NCBI GenBank assembly: GCA_001970855.1
Contig: LSSN01002291.1
Coordinates: forward strand, 1 to 12,847
DNA: 12,847 bases
Direction of reading: 5' to 3'
From: Smittium culicis
Taxonomy: Eukaryota; Kickxellomycota; Harpellomycetes; Harpellales; Legeriomycetaceae
In this document: positions 1 to 10,554 of the stretch, piece by piece
How positions within the stretch are numbered: position 1 is the first letter of the stretch
Layout of the letters: each line of letters starts with the position of its first letter
The notes under the pieces: generated by a model
The model's database searches: none
What the model saw: only the letters and a program-made list of their open reading frames with translations
Told to the model about the DNA's origin: nothing
Translations under genes and position numbers: made by a program

Positions 1-24
1 ATATTTAATTTTGGTTTTAGCTAA

Positions 25-1414
25 TTATTCGAAATCCATGTCCTGATCGGTGTGGTCGGGTGGATCGGACGAATAATTAATTTCAGCGGCTGTTTCGCTG
101 AAATTTTCGGCAAAATATTTTTTTTCATATTCTATGTACTGCGCCTCAGTTATAATATTATTTCTGGCTTTTTCGGCCATAATTTCAAACTCTGTTGGAG
201 TGCTGTAGCCATAAGAGTCCTCTGATACCGGAGTGCTAGGTATAATAATTTTTTAATACTTTTTTTCAGTCCTGTTATTGGCATCGTAGTTGCCAATATT
301 TTCTGAAATATTTTTTCCGTGTTTTTTGGGCACCGAATTTTGGCCCAATGAGTTTTGTAAAACCGGCTCATCAAGTTGAGCGTCGGTTTTTTCTGCCTTT
401 CTTGACTCTGCCATAGCTATTGAGCTAGCAGGAGGTCGTTTCATCCCAACTTTACCTCTTCGTTGTTCAGTACCTAGAGGTTTGGGAGGTTCCTGGTCTA
501 CATATTTAGGTTCATCAGCCCCTGATTGAACATCTGGCTCAATATCAGCTTCGGCTGTACTTTTAATTTGGTCATCAGTTTGATCTATTTTTTCATTTTG
601 ATTTTTTTTTTTTGGATTTTTCCTGCTTTTGCTTTTCAAAGACTCGCAGTTGGACTTCCAGTGTCCTTCTTGCTTGCAGTAGCTGCAAGCTTCTTTGCAT
701 CCTCTATAAAAGATGTTAATTTTTCCATACTCATAGTCTAGGAAGCTTGGAATGATCGTATCAGCGGATTTTTTTCTTAATAAAATTTTGACTCCATAGG
801 AGAGGAATTCGGTGAGCCCTTTTCTGCACAGGGCGCTGATATCAATAATTTCTGATATCGGCTCAATGGTTTCCTTGATTAGGTCCAATAGAGTGAGTAT
901 ATCAACATCTCCAAGGTTTGAGATGTTGACGACAGTGATTTCCTCCTCTATTTTTTCGGTCTGGTACATCTCAATTTCCTTGAGATTGTGTGAAAATGTT
1001 CTTTGCATCACATTTAGTGCATCTTCAATTTTGCTAAATATAAAGTATGTTAATCTAGCTCGATGGTCTTCTTTTCTTATGTAGATGCAACCATCTAGAT
1101 CGTGGGCGAGTTTATAGAGCGCGTTCATGTGGTCACCTTGAAACTGCGCCCATGGTATGCCAATTTTACGATCTGAGTCATTTTGGAACAGTCGTTTTAG
1201 GCTGGTTTACTTTCCGCCATATAGTAGATGTTTGACTGAAACATCTCTATACTGGCTCATATCAATTTTTTGATCGTATCTGAAAATATATTTGATCTTT
1301 TTTGGTTCATTTTTTTTTTATAATGATGGGCTTAGGGGTTCCATGAGTGAGATTTCCCTTCACAACGTCGCTAAATAAGGCTCTAGCACGTTTTTAAGGC
1401 TTTCTAATAACCAT
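25..1414 (-). pseudogene. LINE ORF1 (gag-like CCHC zinc-knuckle protein), broken by three stops and a frameshift
   Basis: LINE ORF1 proteins bind element RNA and package it for reverse transcription. The longest ATG block is 1128-253 (291 residues), but the coding signal runs further both ways. Upstream in the same frame, codons continue through 1206, then TAA at 1207-1209, then back to ATG at 1258-1260. Before that an A10 run (T10 at 1310-1319) shifts the frame, and the preceding frame runs up to ATG at 1412-1414 with another TAA at 1394-1396. Downstream of TAA 253-255 the same frame stays open for 75 codons, rich in S, T, P, D and E, to TAA at 25-27. In the 291-residue block, about 25-140 may form an RRM-like fold. 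C148-x2-C151-x4-H156-x4-C161 is a zinc knuckle, followed by a lysine-rich segment (about 165-180) and a low-complexity acidic region. The breaks make a functional protein unlikely. I did not find a family name for it with certainty. Confidence 0.72.
646..687 (-). other. CCHC zinc-knuckle coding segment
   Basis: The segment encodes CSYCKQEGHWKSNC, spaced C-x2-C-x4-H-x4-C. This is the retroviral-type zinc knuckle that binds single-stranded nucleic acid in gag and LINE ORF1 proteins. A lysine-rich stretch follows at once, as is common for nucleic-acid-binding tails. All four ligands are intact although the host gene is broken elsewhere. Confidence 0.9.
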
Positions 1415-1900
1415 AGTTAATTAAATTGGTGTTTTTTTTGTGCTTTTATTTATTTTTTTAGTTTTTTTATGTAGGCTTTTTAATGCGTCGCAAATTATTC
1501 GAAACAATCAAATTCGTTAAATTCGGCGATTTGTGTACTTTTTTTTCTTTTCGATTTGGCTAATTAAAACCGTGCACCAAACTTGGGCACTTACAATTTT
1601 ATTGAAATAGTTAAACTTTGTCTACAGAAATCAAGCTTGTACTAAAATGTATCTCTTGGCAAGTTCAACAAAGTTGAATTATTAAGTTAAAGTCGATAGA
1701 CTACGCGTTCGATTATTGTAGTCAATTTTATTTAGTAAGGGCGTAAAAAAAGTGAATAATAGTCAAGAAATAAAATCTAATAGATTCTCTAACCTTATTG
1801 GCTCTCCCAAGAAAACTTTTCTAAGAGAGAGAGTGAGAGATAGTCGGGAACCAGTTATATAATTTGATCGACGGCGCCAGTGCGGTGCTCGTATAAAATT
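1415..1900 (-). other. non-coding leader of the LINE, with clustered short hairpins
   Basis: No convincing reading frame exists here on either strand. Several inverted repeats can be seen: 1572-1590 (GTGC/GCAC plus CCA/TGG with one bulge), 1662-1680 (TTCAAC-AAA-GTTGAA, a perfect 6-bp stem plus two weaker pairs), 1699-1723 (GACTAC/GTAGTC with a 13-base loop), 1802-1829 (CTCTC/GAGAG around an imperfect inner stem) and 1871-1892 (eight pairs with one bulge around AGTGC). A purine-rich GA tract lies at 1824-1842 (CT-rich on the transcribed strand). The position directly upstream of ORF1 suggests a 5' UTR with promoter. Which hairpins form in RNA cannot be judged by eye. Confidence 0.4.
1871..1892. 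repeat. GC-rich imperfect hairpin at the LINE leader edge
   Basis: The 22-base segment starting ACGGCGCC and ending GTGCTCGT can pair as ACG/CGT plus GCGCC/GGTGC with one bulged T, one G-T pair and an AGTGC loop. It is one of the few GC-dense spots between the LINE and the chromovirus and sits where the AT-rich spacer starts. It may mark the 5' terminus of the LINE transcript. Confidence 0.35.
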
Positions 1901-2649
1901 TTCCATAATTGGTAATTTCTATAAAGTGCCCCATAATTTAAAAAAATAAAAAGATATGTTTCTTAGCATACTTTAAATTATGTAACATTGTTTTAAAGAG
2001 TGTAACCTACTTTTTTATTCAAAACCCCAGTCATATTTAGAAAATACAAAAATTAGACGAATGTAATATAATAATCGAATTTTAAAATATTTTTTAATTA
2101 AATAAATTTAATAGCTTATAATGTTTCAAATTTTATTATGATATCATTTCAAAAAATTTTAATCCATTCAATAACTATATTTTTGCTAATAAATTAATAT
2201 CAATAAAAATATATTTAAATTTAGCTAAATATTTGATCATTTACTTATACAATAAAAAATTATATATTAAAAAATCAAAGATCATATCTATTAGTCAAAA
2301 AAATTCTAGTCAGGGATATCTAACTCGATTTAATTGCGGCTATATTTGAACATAATTATATATAATATCTATTAAATCAAATTCTGTGAGGATTATATGT
2401 ACTTTTTGCGAAACCGAATAAACAGAATGAAACTCAGCGCACAGTATTTTATCAAAGTTAGGATAATTGATATTTGAACTATGGAAGCTTCTAAAATTTG
2501 AGCTTCATGTAAAACAAAAGAGAAAAATTGAAATAAATCCGAGAAATTTCAATTTGAATTCAAGTAAAAAATCTTAAGATTATCTTTCTTGTGGATTTAA
2601 TTAAAGATCAATTGTGTAATAGTATCATAATTTTCCTATAGCCATAAAA
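1901..2649. other. AT-rich spacer without a supported gene
   Basis: The stretch is AT-rich with many short A and T runs and no long ATG frame on either strand. A 6-bp inverted repeat GAAGCT/AGCTTC lies at 2484-2506. A 51-codon minus-strand frame without ATG ends at 2393 and is hydrophobic, but it is within what chance gives in such DNA. Confidence 0.6.
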
Positions 2650-2922
2650 TTACACTGCTAGTAGTAAGTGAGTAGCTGTTCTTTGGATCCTTAAAGTTTC
2701 TCTTAATGGTATTCTTGGTATTTCACTTATTTCATTAACTAGAGTATCTTGTGAATCTCTCCTTCTAAGATTGTTTTTATGGGATTTAATACATTGCATA
2801 TCTCTTTGTTCTATGGGGTCATAATTGAATCTAGGATTTACTGGGACAAATGATATAGCGATTTTTTTGATTACACGTTTGAGAACATTTACAGTTTTAT
2901 ATTCTGATTTAGTTGCCGGCAT
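2650..2922 (-). CDS. hypothetical 90-residue basic protein
   Basis: This frame starts at ATG 2922-2920 and ends at TAA 2652-2650. I do not recognise the protein. Three points favour a real gene or gene remnant. Local GC is raised (17 of 60 at 2701-2760 and 20 of 60 at 2761-2820, against about 10% in the desert). The amino-acid mix is balanced (P, R, S, T, E, D, H) and not the F/I/N/K/Y mix that random AT-rich DNA gives. The start is preceded by an A-rich leader. The product is basic, with LRRRDSQD near residues 53-60 and no signal peptide or membrane span. The first 30 residues (a K-rich stretch then ISFVPVNPR) faintly recall small mitochondrial ribosomal proteins of the mL53 type, but the rest does not match and I do not assign it. 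It may be one exon or a truncated remnant. Confidence 0.4.
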   Translation of the reverse strand: MPATKSEYKTVNVLKRVIKKIAISFVPVNPRFNYDPIEQRDMQCIKSHKNNLRRRDSQDTLVNEISEIPRIPLRETLRIQRTATHLLLAV

Positions 2923-3317
2923 TTTTTTATATTTATATTTTTGGTATGCTATTTAAGTGGTATTTATCTTGATTAAGTTGTATAAGATTTATTTATAACT
3001 TTAAATAGTAGAGTCGATGTTTAGAAGTTCTTTGAAGTTTTCCAACTTTTTACTAAGATTTTGATGGTTATTTATACTTTTTTCATCGTTATTATGTATT
3101 TTTTTATTTTTTTTTTGCATTCCAAAATTTACAGCATTGATCATCAAAATTTACAGAAAATGGCGTAACTAAACAAAGGCTGGAATTCAATTGCAAAAAA
3201 AAAAAAAATTATGGCCTATTTCACATTTTATGTAATTAATGGCTATATTTTTCAATTTAGAATTAGGCGATAGTTTCTATGAAAACAATTGCAATTTTCT
3301 CACTTTTTTTTTTTTGA
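2923..3317. other. spacer between two divergent coding-like patches, with A14 and T12 tracts
   Basis: If the flanking frames are real, this 395-bp spacer would hold both promoters. Visible elements are an A14 run at 3195-3208, a T12 run at 3304-3315, and a 12-bp direct repeat CAAAATTTACAG at 3123-3134 and 3145-3156. Long dA:dT tracts exclude nucleosomes in fungal promoters. That they do so here is inference. Confidence 0.35.
3123..3156. repeat. 12-bp direct repeat CAAAATTTACAG
   Basis: Two exact copies start 22 bases apart (3123-3134 and 3145-3156). In AT-rich DNA this may be chance. The context is the spacer between the two coding-like patches. Confidence 0.4.
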
Positions 3318-3563
3318 AATGGCCTTATCTCCTCATCAGAGTCGATAATTGGCCCATTCGTATTTTCTCGCTACTTCAGCACAAAAGCGCATGATAAACA
3401 CATGATTGGTTATTGGCTATACTCGCTTTTCTACAGACAGCTTAAGAATTTGAATGAGAAAGTTCAAAGAAAAGACGAGTCATTAAAAATCGCACCGCAG
3501 CATATGCTACACATTTTTGGTCACATTGCAAAAAAGTCCTCTATTCTTGGCTCACTTATCTGA
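3318..3563 (+). CDS. possible exon or gene fragment, 81 codons, unrecognised
   Basis: The frame is open from 3318, directly after TGA 3315-3317, to TGA 3561-3563. Its first ATG is late (codon 29), so it is not a simple complete gene. Composition is raised (21 of 60 GC at 3421-3480) and the translation is balanced, with segments such as HDKHMIGYWLYSLF and KIAPQHMLHIFGHIAKK. A T-rich tract followed by CTCATCAG at 3331-3338 would suit a 3' splice site, making this an internal or last exon that starts near 3339. That is inference. After the TGA the frame stays open for 15 more hydrophobic codons. A decayed gene fragment is equally possible. No family recognised. Confidence 0.33.
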   Translation, partial: NGLISSSESIIGPFVFSRYFSTKAHDKHMIGYWLYSLFYRQLKNLNEKVQRKDESLKIAPQHMLHIFGHIAKKSSILGSLI

Positions 3564-6500
3564 ATAGCGAAATTTTTATTTCTAGCTTTAAAGCTAGTTA
3601 GCGTCTAATAATTCAGGAATATTCATTTTTTTAGAAGTTGTTTATACATTTAATTGTTCAGGTCAGTATTATTTAGCACTTTTAGTGGAGGATAAAAAAG
3701 TGAACGGTTTATTTTCTTAATCATAAAAACCAAAACCCGGATCTAATCTTTCATTCCGCTATTGCAGCTGACATAATATTTTTTATCTTTTAGTAGGAAA
3801 TTGCTATGAAATTGGTCGTTAGTTGCATGAAAAGGATACTTTAGATTGTATAGATATATCCCCAATATCTATATCTCTTGATGAAGCTTCTTAAAATTCT
3901 ATAATAAGTATCAGCATTTAAATCGATTTGATTAGGCAAATATGAAAAATTTTTGCTTTTAGAAAAAGTTTTTTTTTGTTCAACTCAGTTTGTGGTAATC
4001 AAATATAGACAATTGTAAAGTTCATTCATTTTTTTATCACGGAATTTTATTGGTACGATAGCAATAATAGAAACTATGCGGTAAACTAAAGAATACAAGT
4101 AGGGTCAAGGAATATAAATTTTTTCTCGTAATAATTGTAAAATTCATCTTTTATCGATATTTCTATTCAAATCAAGCAAATTTCTTTACTGAATTATCAT
4201 GTCATTTATCTAAAACAATATTTTTTAACAATATGTTGATTTATTCCTCGTCTCTAATAAATTTTACTAGAACAAGCTTAAAAATCAGCTTTGATACTAT
4301 CGATGAGATTTTGTCCAGTGAGGCTATGACTTCGTAATTTTCTTATACAATTCTCGCAACATTTATTTAAATTAGGGGCACTCTTTACTAATCCTGATTA
4401 TATCTTTTACTATTATTACAATTACTTAATTTGAATTAAACCTCGTATATTTACTTATCATTTGTTTGGTAATTGACCATTTTTCCCACAATCTTTATAA
4501 CTTTTACCTAAAATTCTAAAAATTCTGTTAAACTACTGCTTTTAGAAATGCTGAATATCACTTTTCTATTTAAATGTATAAAGTGTGTACAACAGTGGTA
4601 TTCCAAAAATAAAATTCATGATAAGAATATATTGGATAAAACGAAAATTTCCACGGTTTATTACATCACTTAAATTGACATTGGTTACTTGTATGTAACG
4701 ATAAAACATACGAAAATAATTCTTCAGGCAATAAAGCAATTATATTTTCAAAAAAAAAAAATAATATCACCTTATTCATCGACCACTTTTAAAAATTATT
4801 CTTTTCATAAAATTTGGCCAATAAAAATATTTAGATATCCTTTTGGAGGATTCTGGACTAAGAAATTGCTTAGTTTCACCATAAAATTATTGGCCTGAAT
4901 AATATAAATTGTTAGTATTATTGGGAATTGAATAGGCATCCTGATTTTTCTATTTACAGATTTCATTTTAAAAGCACTATTTTCTAAAAGTAATTCTAGC
5001 TTTTTTTATTGGATAATAACTAATTATAAAACTTCAAACAGACAACTCAATTTGTATAAAAGCGCTCTCTTCGAGAACTCCGAATCTACTTTTCGCATTT
5101 TACTCATAAAAAATTTTTTCTTTCATGAAAATTACATAATTTTCTGTTTGTAATTTTATATTTTATATACAGAAATATCAGTTTTAATACTATCGGATGC
5201 ATAATAAGTGTAAATTTAGTCGCATTACAATTCCGTTTATCTATAGCCAATAATATATTATTTATAAGCATAACTAGCCTATTTTTTAATTGCATTAACT
5301 TTTATGTCTCTTTGTGAGATATTTTAGCATGCAAATATTCGATTCCAAGATTTATAAAACATAAGGCTCTTCATCCCTTTAACATTTATTATTAATAAAA
5401 ATTGACTTTGTATCATATTATTTAGTAAGTAAACATCATTCAGTTATAGTTCTTGGGAAGAAATGCTCAAAAAAGAAAATCTTTTTTGCAGGCATCACAT
5501 CATTGTTATTAGTGCTCAAAAGCTATGCAATTGAAATAACCCGATTTGAATCTTTTTCTTACCTCTCCTACTTTTAGTAGCACATCGTTCTACCGTGCCC
5601 TAGTTATATTATTTCCCAGCCTACACCTTTATAATTATTTTCAATGCATTTCTTAAAAAAAAAGCCTACATCTTTGTGTGTAAAAATTATCCACCTTTAT
5701 TTTTTTGTAATCAGATAACATATTATACCCACAACTAAATCTCCGCTTTTTATAAAATCACGCAATATTTTTTTTAGGATAAATAAAATTAGTTGAAATT
5801 AATAATCCTATATATTAACCGTGAGAGACTTGAATACAGGCTTTATAATCTCTACTGGTTTTATCTTTTATCCCTGTTTAGTTCCAATGTGAATTTTATG
5901 ATTTTATTAGCTATTATAATATCTTGCAAAAATTGATTAACAGAACCAAAGGGAGCATATGTAAATAGAAATATAATTCAAATTGAACTCAAATATCTTC
6001 GAAAAATAATGCCCCAATTAAAAAGTGTTTTAATTTATCTCTCTATTTTATGTCTATTTAATTCTCTTCGTTTAAATAAGGCAGGAAAGCATAAAAAAAA
6101 TATTTATTTTGGTTTACTAAACAAGCTATTTGACATTGAGTTTATTAATATGTTTAAAATTCTGATCTTTTATACTTTTAATTAAAAAATTATAAATCAT
6201 GACTTATAATTTTAATTTAGTACGTGTTAAAATTTTCGAAAGCATTTGATCTTTTTTTCGAGAAAATATTGGTAATTTACAGATATAATTTAATTAAAAT
6301 TATCTGTAAAAATAATAATTATAAGGTTGTTAACATAGTAATCATGTGATCATTTTTTCTTGTATCCACACTATCTACTCAGTGATAGGTTATTATTTCA
6401 GAAATATCTGTAATAGATAAAAAAAAACTCTCTTTTATAACATAAATTATAATTTTAATGCTTAATTTAAAAATATATAAAAGCGTTTATTGAGATAAAA

Positions 6501-9102
6501 TATTACAAGATAGTTTTTAACATTGATACCTTAAAACGATGGCTGAAAATTTTTTTTAAAATGGATATACATAAGAATTTTTTGAAAGTTTTTACAAAAT
6601 ATTTTTTCTCAAATTTAATTTTTATTTCAACATTCTTTAGCTATTTTCTTGGGTATGTGTGTGGGAGTTATAATATACTCATTGTAAACTCGTGAGGTAA
6701 AATAGAGTGTACATTCAAGATATATCAATATTAAAAAATTATTCTTTTCAATAAATAAAATCATATAGAATAAAACGTATTTCTTATTTTAAATAATTCG
6801 AATGTGATGAAACCATGTCACTACCTGTGATCATAGATATACAATTTTTTCTTCAGAATATAATTAAAAATTATCAATATAAACTGTTATATTTTATTAT
6901 AACCAAATGCGTCTATTTAACTATCTTTGGGTATTATTTTATTTTTTCTATCCTAGTTTTTTATGTAATTTAATTAGTTAAATAAAAATATTTTTAGATA
7001 CTATATAAAAGAAAAATACATTTATAAAAATTGAAAAAGCATTGAAGAAGCAATAAAACTTTGATAAATAGCGTATAATCTTTTAAATTAACTTGTTCTA
7101 AAATTTCTATAGTTTTTTATATTTTCAGATTAAATTTTAAAAAAAAAGCACATTGGTGTAAAAAAAATTTTTTATCCATAAAAATTATGCTACTTATAGC
7201 CTTTTGTTATGATGTTCAATTTAAATTCAAAGTTAGGAAAAATACTAAAACTGTTTTTTATAGCAAATTTTATTAAATAAAAATGGATTTTTATTGAAAT
7301 CATCTTTAATAATAGCACAAATTTTATAAAATACACTCTTTTTAGGGTTCCAAATATTATAAATGGTATTAAATATAAAAAATCACCTTTATTAAATTCG
7401 ATATTATTTTAATCTTTTAACTTAAAAAGGTCATGTTTATGTGAGACAGGATTATCCTGAATGTTAATAATTTTAATAAAACCCTGGAAAATTCTATGAA
7501 AAAACAAGAAATGGATAAATATTACATATAATATAAAGATACACTAAAACTAAAATTAAAAAATACTGCTCATAAAATTGAGACTTTTATTTTACAGCTA
7601 GTTCGAGCTAAATGAAATTAAAAGTACCATCGAAAAATTGTAAATAAAAAACTTATAAATTATGAAAATAAAAATTGCTAAAATAACTGAACCTAGAAAA
7701 TAATTAATGATTTTCTTTTCCTATTTTTTAAATATTATTATTAGAATCTGTAAAGCAAATCCAATACTAAATCATATTATACACTTTGTTTTTCGACCAA
7801 AAATTTAAGTTTCAATCTTAGTTGAAATTATTTTAATCTAGATAAATAGAATTCATTTCATTTTTAATGATACGTTAAAATAGCGAAAGTATAGTCATTA
7901 CAAGATACTTTTAGAAATTTATAATATTACTTTATATGGATTAATTATTTATAATTATATTTTTATATAAATATGTACATATAATCCTATATTTCTTGGG
8001 AAAATATGCTTTAATTTTGTGAATTTTTATAATGTATAAGGAATATTGTAATTAAAAAATCATTCTGGAATAATTTAATTTTAAAATCTCGCTATGTTAA
8101 TATATTTAACTAGTAAAAATAGTTTAATTTTCTTTATTGAAACTAATTTAACTATTAAAACTTTATCATTAATAATTTTTCTTGACTTAAAATACCGTTT
8201 ATTCATAAAATTTCGGTTTTTATTTATTTTAAATTTATTTAAAATAAAATAAATCAAAAGAGCCAAAATGTTAAATTTTTTCTTATTTATCTAACACTAA
8301 TATATACGCGAAAATTCAAATACAGAACTTTTATACCTTTCAGGATTCGAAAAACTACTAGTTAAATGAAAATCTCAAATAATTCTTGCAATTTTTTACA
8401 CTCACATCCAGCTTTCTATAATCATTATTTAATAATCTATATTTTAGTTATTAATTCTATTAATTTGAATTACCCTATTTATTATTTTAATTATTATAAA
8501 TTTCTGAATTAAAAACACGTGATGTGGGTTAAATTTATCAAATGTTATATATTTAAATCTTGTTAATTATTTTATTTTTATGAAATATCATGTTGGAAAA
8601 TTAAAGGAAAATTTTTAATGGTTTATTGTATTTGCTATATTTTTTCGAGAGAAATATTTAATGAATCACAAATCTTTATATGTTGAATTTTTTTCTATGT
8701 TAGATTATGTGATGATATTATCTTTTTTTGACCTACAAAAATTTTTAAAAGATGATCAAATATGTTTTAACTGTAAATTTTAATACTAAATTTGGATTTT
8801 CTGAATAAAAATTCTAGAAATATTCTCATTGGTACTATCTTTCACCTTTTAATAAAAATATCTAGCTAGTAGAGCTATAAATCTAGTACTTTTTTGATTT
8901 TTCGAGGGCTAAATTTAATATTTTTATAAAAATATCGAACATAATAATTACTAATTTACGCTCAAAAGTATTATATAAAGTTTATTTGATTATTAATAAC
9001 TATTAATTTATTTACAGCGAATTTAAATAAAGCTTTATTCTTGCAGTGAGAATTTCTTACTGCTATTGATCTTTGGAAAATTATGGAAAATTTATAACTA
9101 AC

Positions 9103-9118
9103 AAAAAAAATTTTTTTT
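9103..9118. repeat. A8T8 perfect palindrome
   Basis: Eight A then eight T form a 16-bp self-complementary tract. A similar A9T7 junction lies at 10370-10385. Such AnTn tracts bend DNA and resist nucleosomes. They are frequent by chance at this base composition. Confidence 0.6.
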
Positions 9119-9470
9119 GCAATATATATAAAGATAAAACGGCTAAAAAAACCCGTTAAATATTATCAAAATAAAAATAATTAACGAAGAAATAAAATAA
9201 TTTTTGATTTAGTTCTCATATAGACTCTTAATAAAGTAATTTGTACCAATTTTTTTTCCAATAAAAATTTTTATTACTAAAAAGACCTCAAAATAAATTG
9301 ATATTGAATTAAATCATAAAATGAAAATAATACAATTTAAATGTGGTATCTTCAAAGCCAAAATATTTTACCTCTGAAGTGAAATTATAATTTAAAATAA
9401 ATTTCTTGAGCTACATTTTCCATTTATACATTCATAAAGATTGAAAAGATTTCACATTTGCTGTTTATGA

Positions 9471-9484
9471 ATATATATATATAT
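9471..9484. repeat. (AT)7 microsatellite
   Basis: Seven uninterrupted AT units lie in the desert. It is a simple-sequence tract with no evident function. Confidence 0.7.
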
Positions 9485-10554
9485 GTATAATATAAAAAAC
9501 TGTGTCTATATTTTTTATAGTTTAAACATACCAAATTGTACTCTTATATACGAGTTAAAACTTTTAATATATATCTCGTAGCGTAGGTAGTGCACAATTA
9601 TAACCATAATATTATAATATCCTTATATAAATATTAATTTTATAAAAAAATGGAATTTAAGAGTATTTTATCATGAACCATTGAAAAAAATTAACGTATT
9701 TTCATTTTTCAATATTATTTTTTTTTAAATTTTGAGTGTTAATCACATTTTCAGACTCAAAATTAATAAAATCAAATAAAAATCAACATTAAAAAGTAAA
9801 AAAAATTGCGTAATTAAGGAATAAAACACGAGTTAAAAAGTTAATTCATTAATAACATTTCACAAATAAAAGGAAAAGTATTTATATATATACCTAAATT
9901 TTTTGCAAGTTGAAATCGTTTTAATAATTATTTAAAAATTTTAGCCTTTAGAGAATAAATAACTACAGAGTATAATTAATTCAAAATTATTACACTTTTT
10001 GATGAGAAAAATGAAATTTCTCAAAATAGATTAGTATAAAAGACAAGAAATTGAGATACTTATTTTTTATTATAAAAAATTCCTTAAGAATAAATTATTT
10101 AAATTAAATTATGATTTAAATTGCGTCTTTTATATAATTCATACAACTTTCTGAGTATCTAAAAATTATGATGAGAATTTTTGAAAGTTATGACGTTTTT
10201 AGAATTTATTTCAAATGTTATAATATTATATATATGTTTTCCGGTTAAAAAATAAGACGAGAATAGTATCAAAAATAAGCTCATATCCAGTATTAAAAAT
10301 TTTTTTATTATAATTTGAAGCATAAATTTAGTGCTTATATCCTTTTTGTGAGTTGATTTTTGGTTTAATAAAAAAAAATTTTTTTCTAATTTATTTTATT
10401 CAATTTAAAAAAATCAATTAGAATTAAATCTATAATTTTACACCATTTTCAGCGTTATTTGATTGTAAAATTTATCATTATAATTAAATTTCTTATAATT
10501 AATTAATTTTACTGTGATATTTTGCTATAAATATTAAAAAATTAGAATCTTTGC

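Larger units (their letters stand above)
1..1900 (-). mobile_element. 5' part of a decayed non-LTR (LINE-type) retrotransposon
   Basis: This block combines a gag-like ORF1 (25-1414) with a non-coding leader (1415-1900), transcribed leftwards. Its GC is far above the DNA to its right: 28 of 60 bases at 481-540 against 5-6 of 60 in parts of the desert. There is no LTR and no aspartic protease near ORF1, and the ORF1 layout (basic start, folded middle, CCHC knuckle, low-complexity acidic tail) is that of LINE ORF1 proteins. ORF2 (endonuclease and reverse transcriptase) would lie left of coordinate 1 and is not seen, so the LINE assignment is inference from ORF1 alone. The right boundary near 1900 is set only by the change in composition and could be off by 100 bases or more. 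A gag of another retroelement class is the main alternative. Confidence 0.6.

Noticed and set aside
526..741. Plus-strand ORFs opposite the LINE ORF1 (526-741 and 812-1084)
   Set aside because: They are antisense shadows of the minus-strand zinc-knuckle gene, whose motif and residue mix are clearly protein-like.
253..1396. Stop-codon reassignment (TAA read as glutamine)
   Set aside because: Three in-frame TAA codons in ORF1 would fit, but the same ORF1 also needs a frameshift, and the chromovirus pol uses TAA as its terminal stop and has TGA as its internal break. Decay explains everything.
1850..1895. HDV-like ribozyme or tRNA/primer-binding signal suggested by TGGCGCCGTCGA on the minus strand
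   Set aside because: The string resembles part of an HDV-type core and some LTR primer-binding sites, but I could not pair the required helices or find the downstream catalytic segment, and no LTR lies next to it.
4071..4397. Overlapping open frames: plus 4071-4337 (88 codons) and minus 4278-4397 (39 codons, with CCENC)
   Set aside because: The plus frame is largely F/I/N/K/Y-rich, has its ATG late and no domain. The minus one is short, without ATG. Lengths of this order are expected by chance over several kb in six frames.
4689..4898. 69-codon plus-strand ORF
   Set aside because: The translation is lysine/isoleucine/phenylalanine-rich, as AT-rich non-coding DNA gives, with no motif.
5104..5295. 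63-codon minus-strand ORF
   Set aside because: It has AT-driven composition, no recognisable domain and no neighbouring signal.
5383..5577. 64-codon plus-strand frame with a hydrophobic stretch resembling a signal peptide
   Set aside because: It has no ATG. My rough chance estimate allows a few open runs of this length in a region of this size and composition.
7590..7620. TTCGAGC string resembling a tRNA T-loop
   Set aside because: The flanks GCTAG and TAAAT cannot form the T-stem, and no acceptor or D-arm matches nearby.
8081..8266. 61-codon minus-strand ORF
   Set aside because: It is made almost only of I, K, N, F and L codons, in one of the most AT-rich parts of the window.
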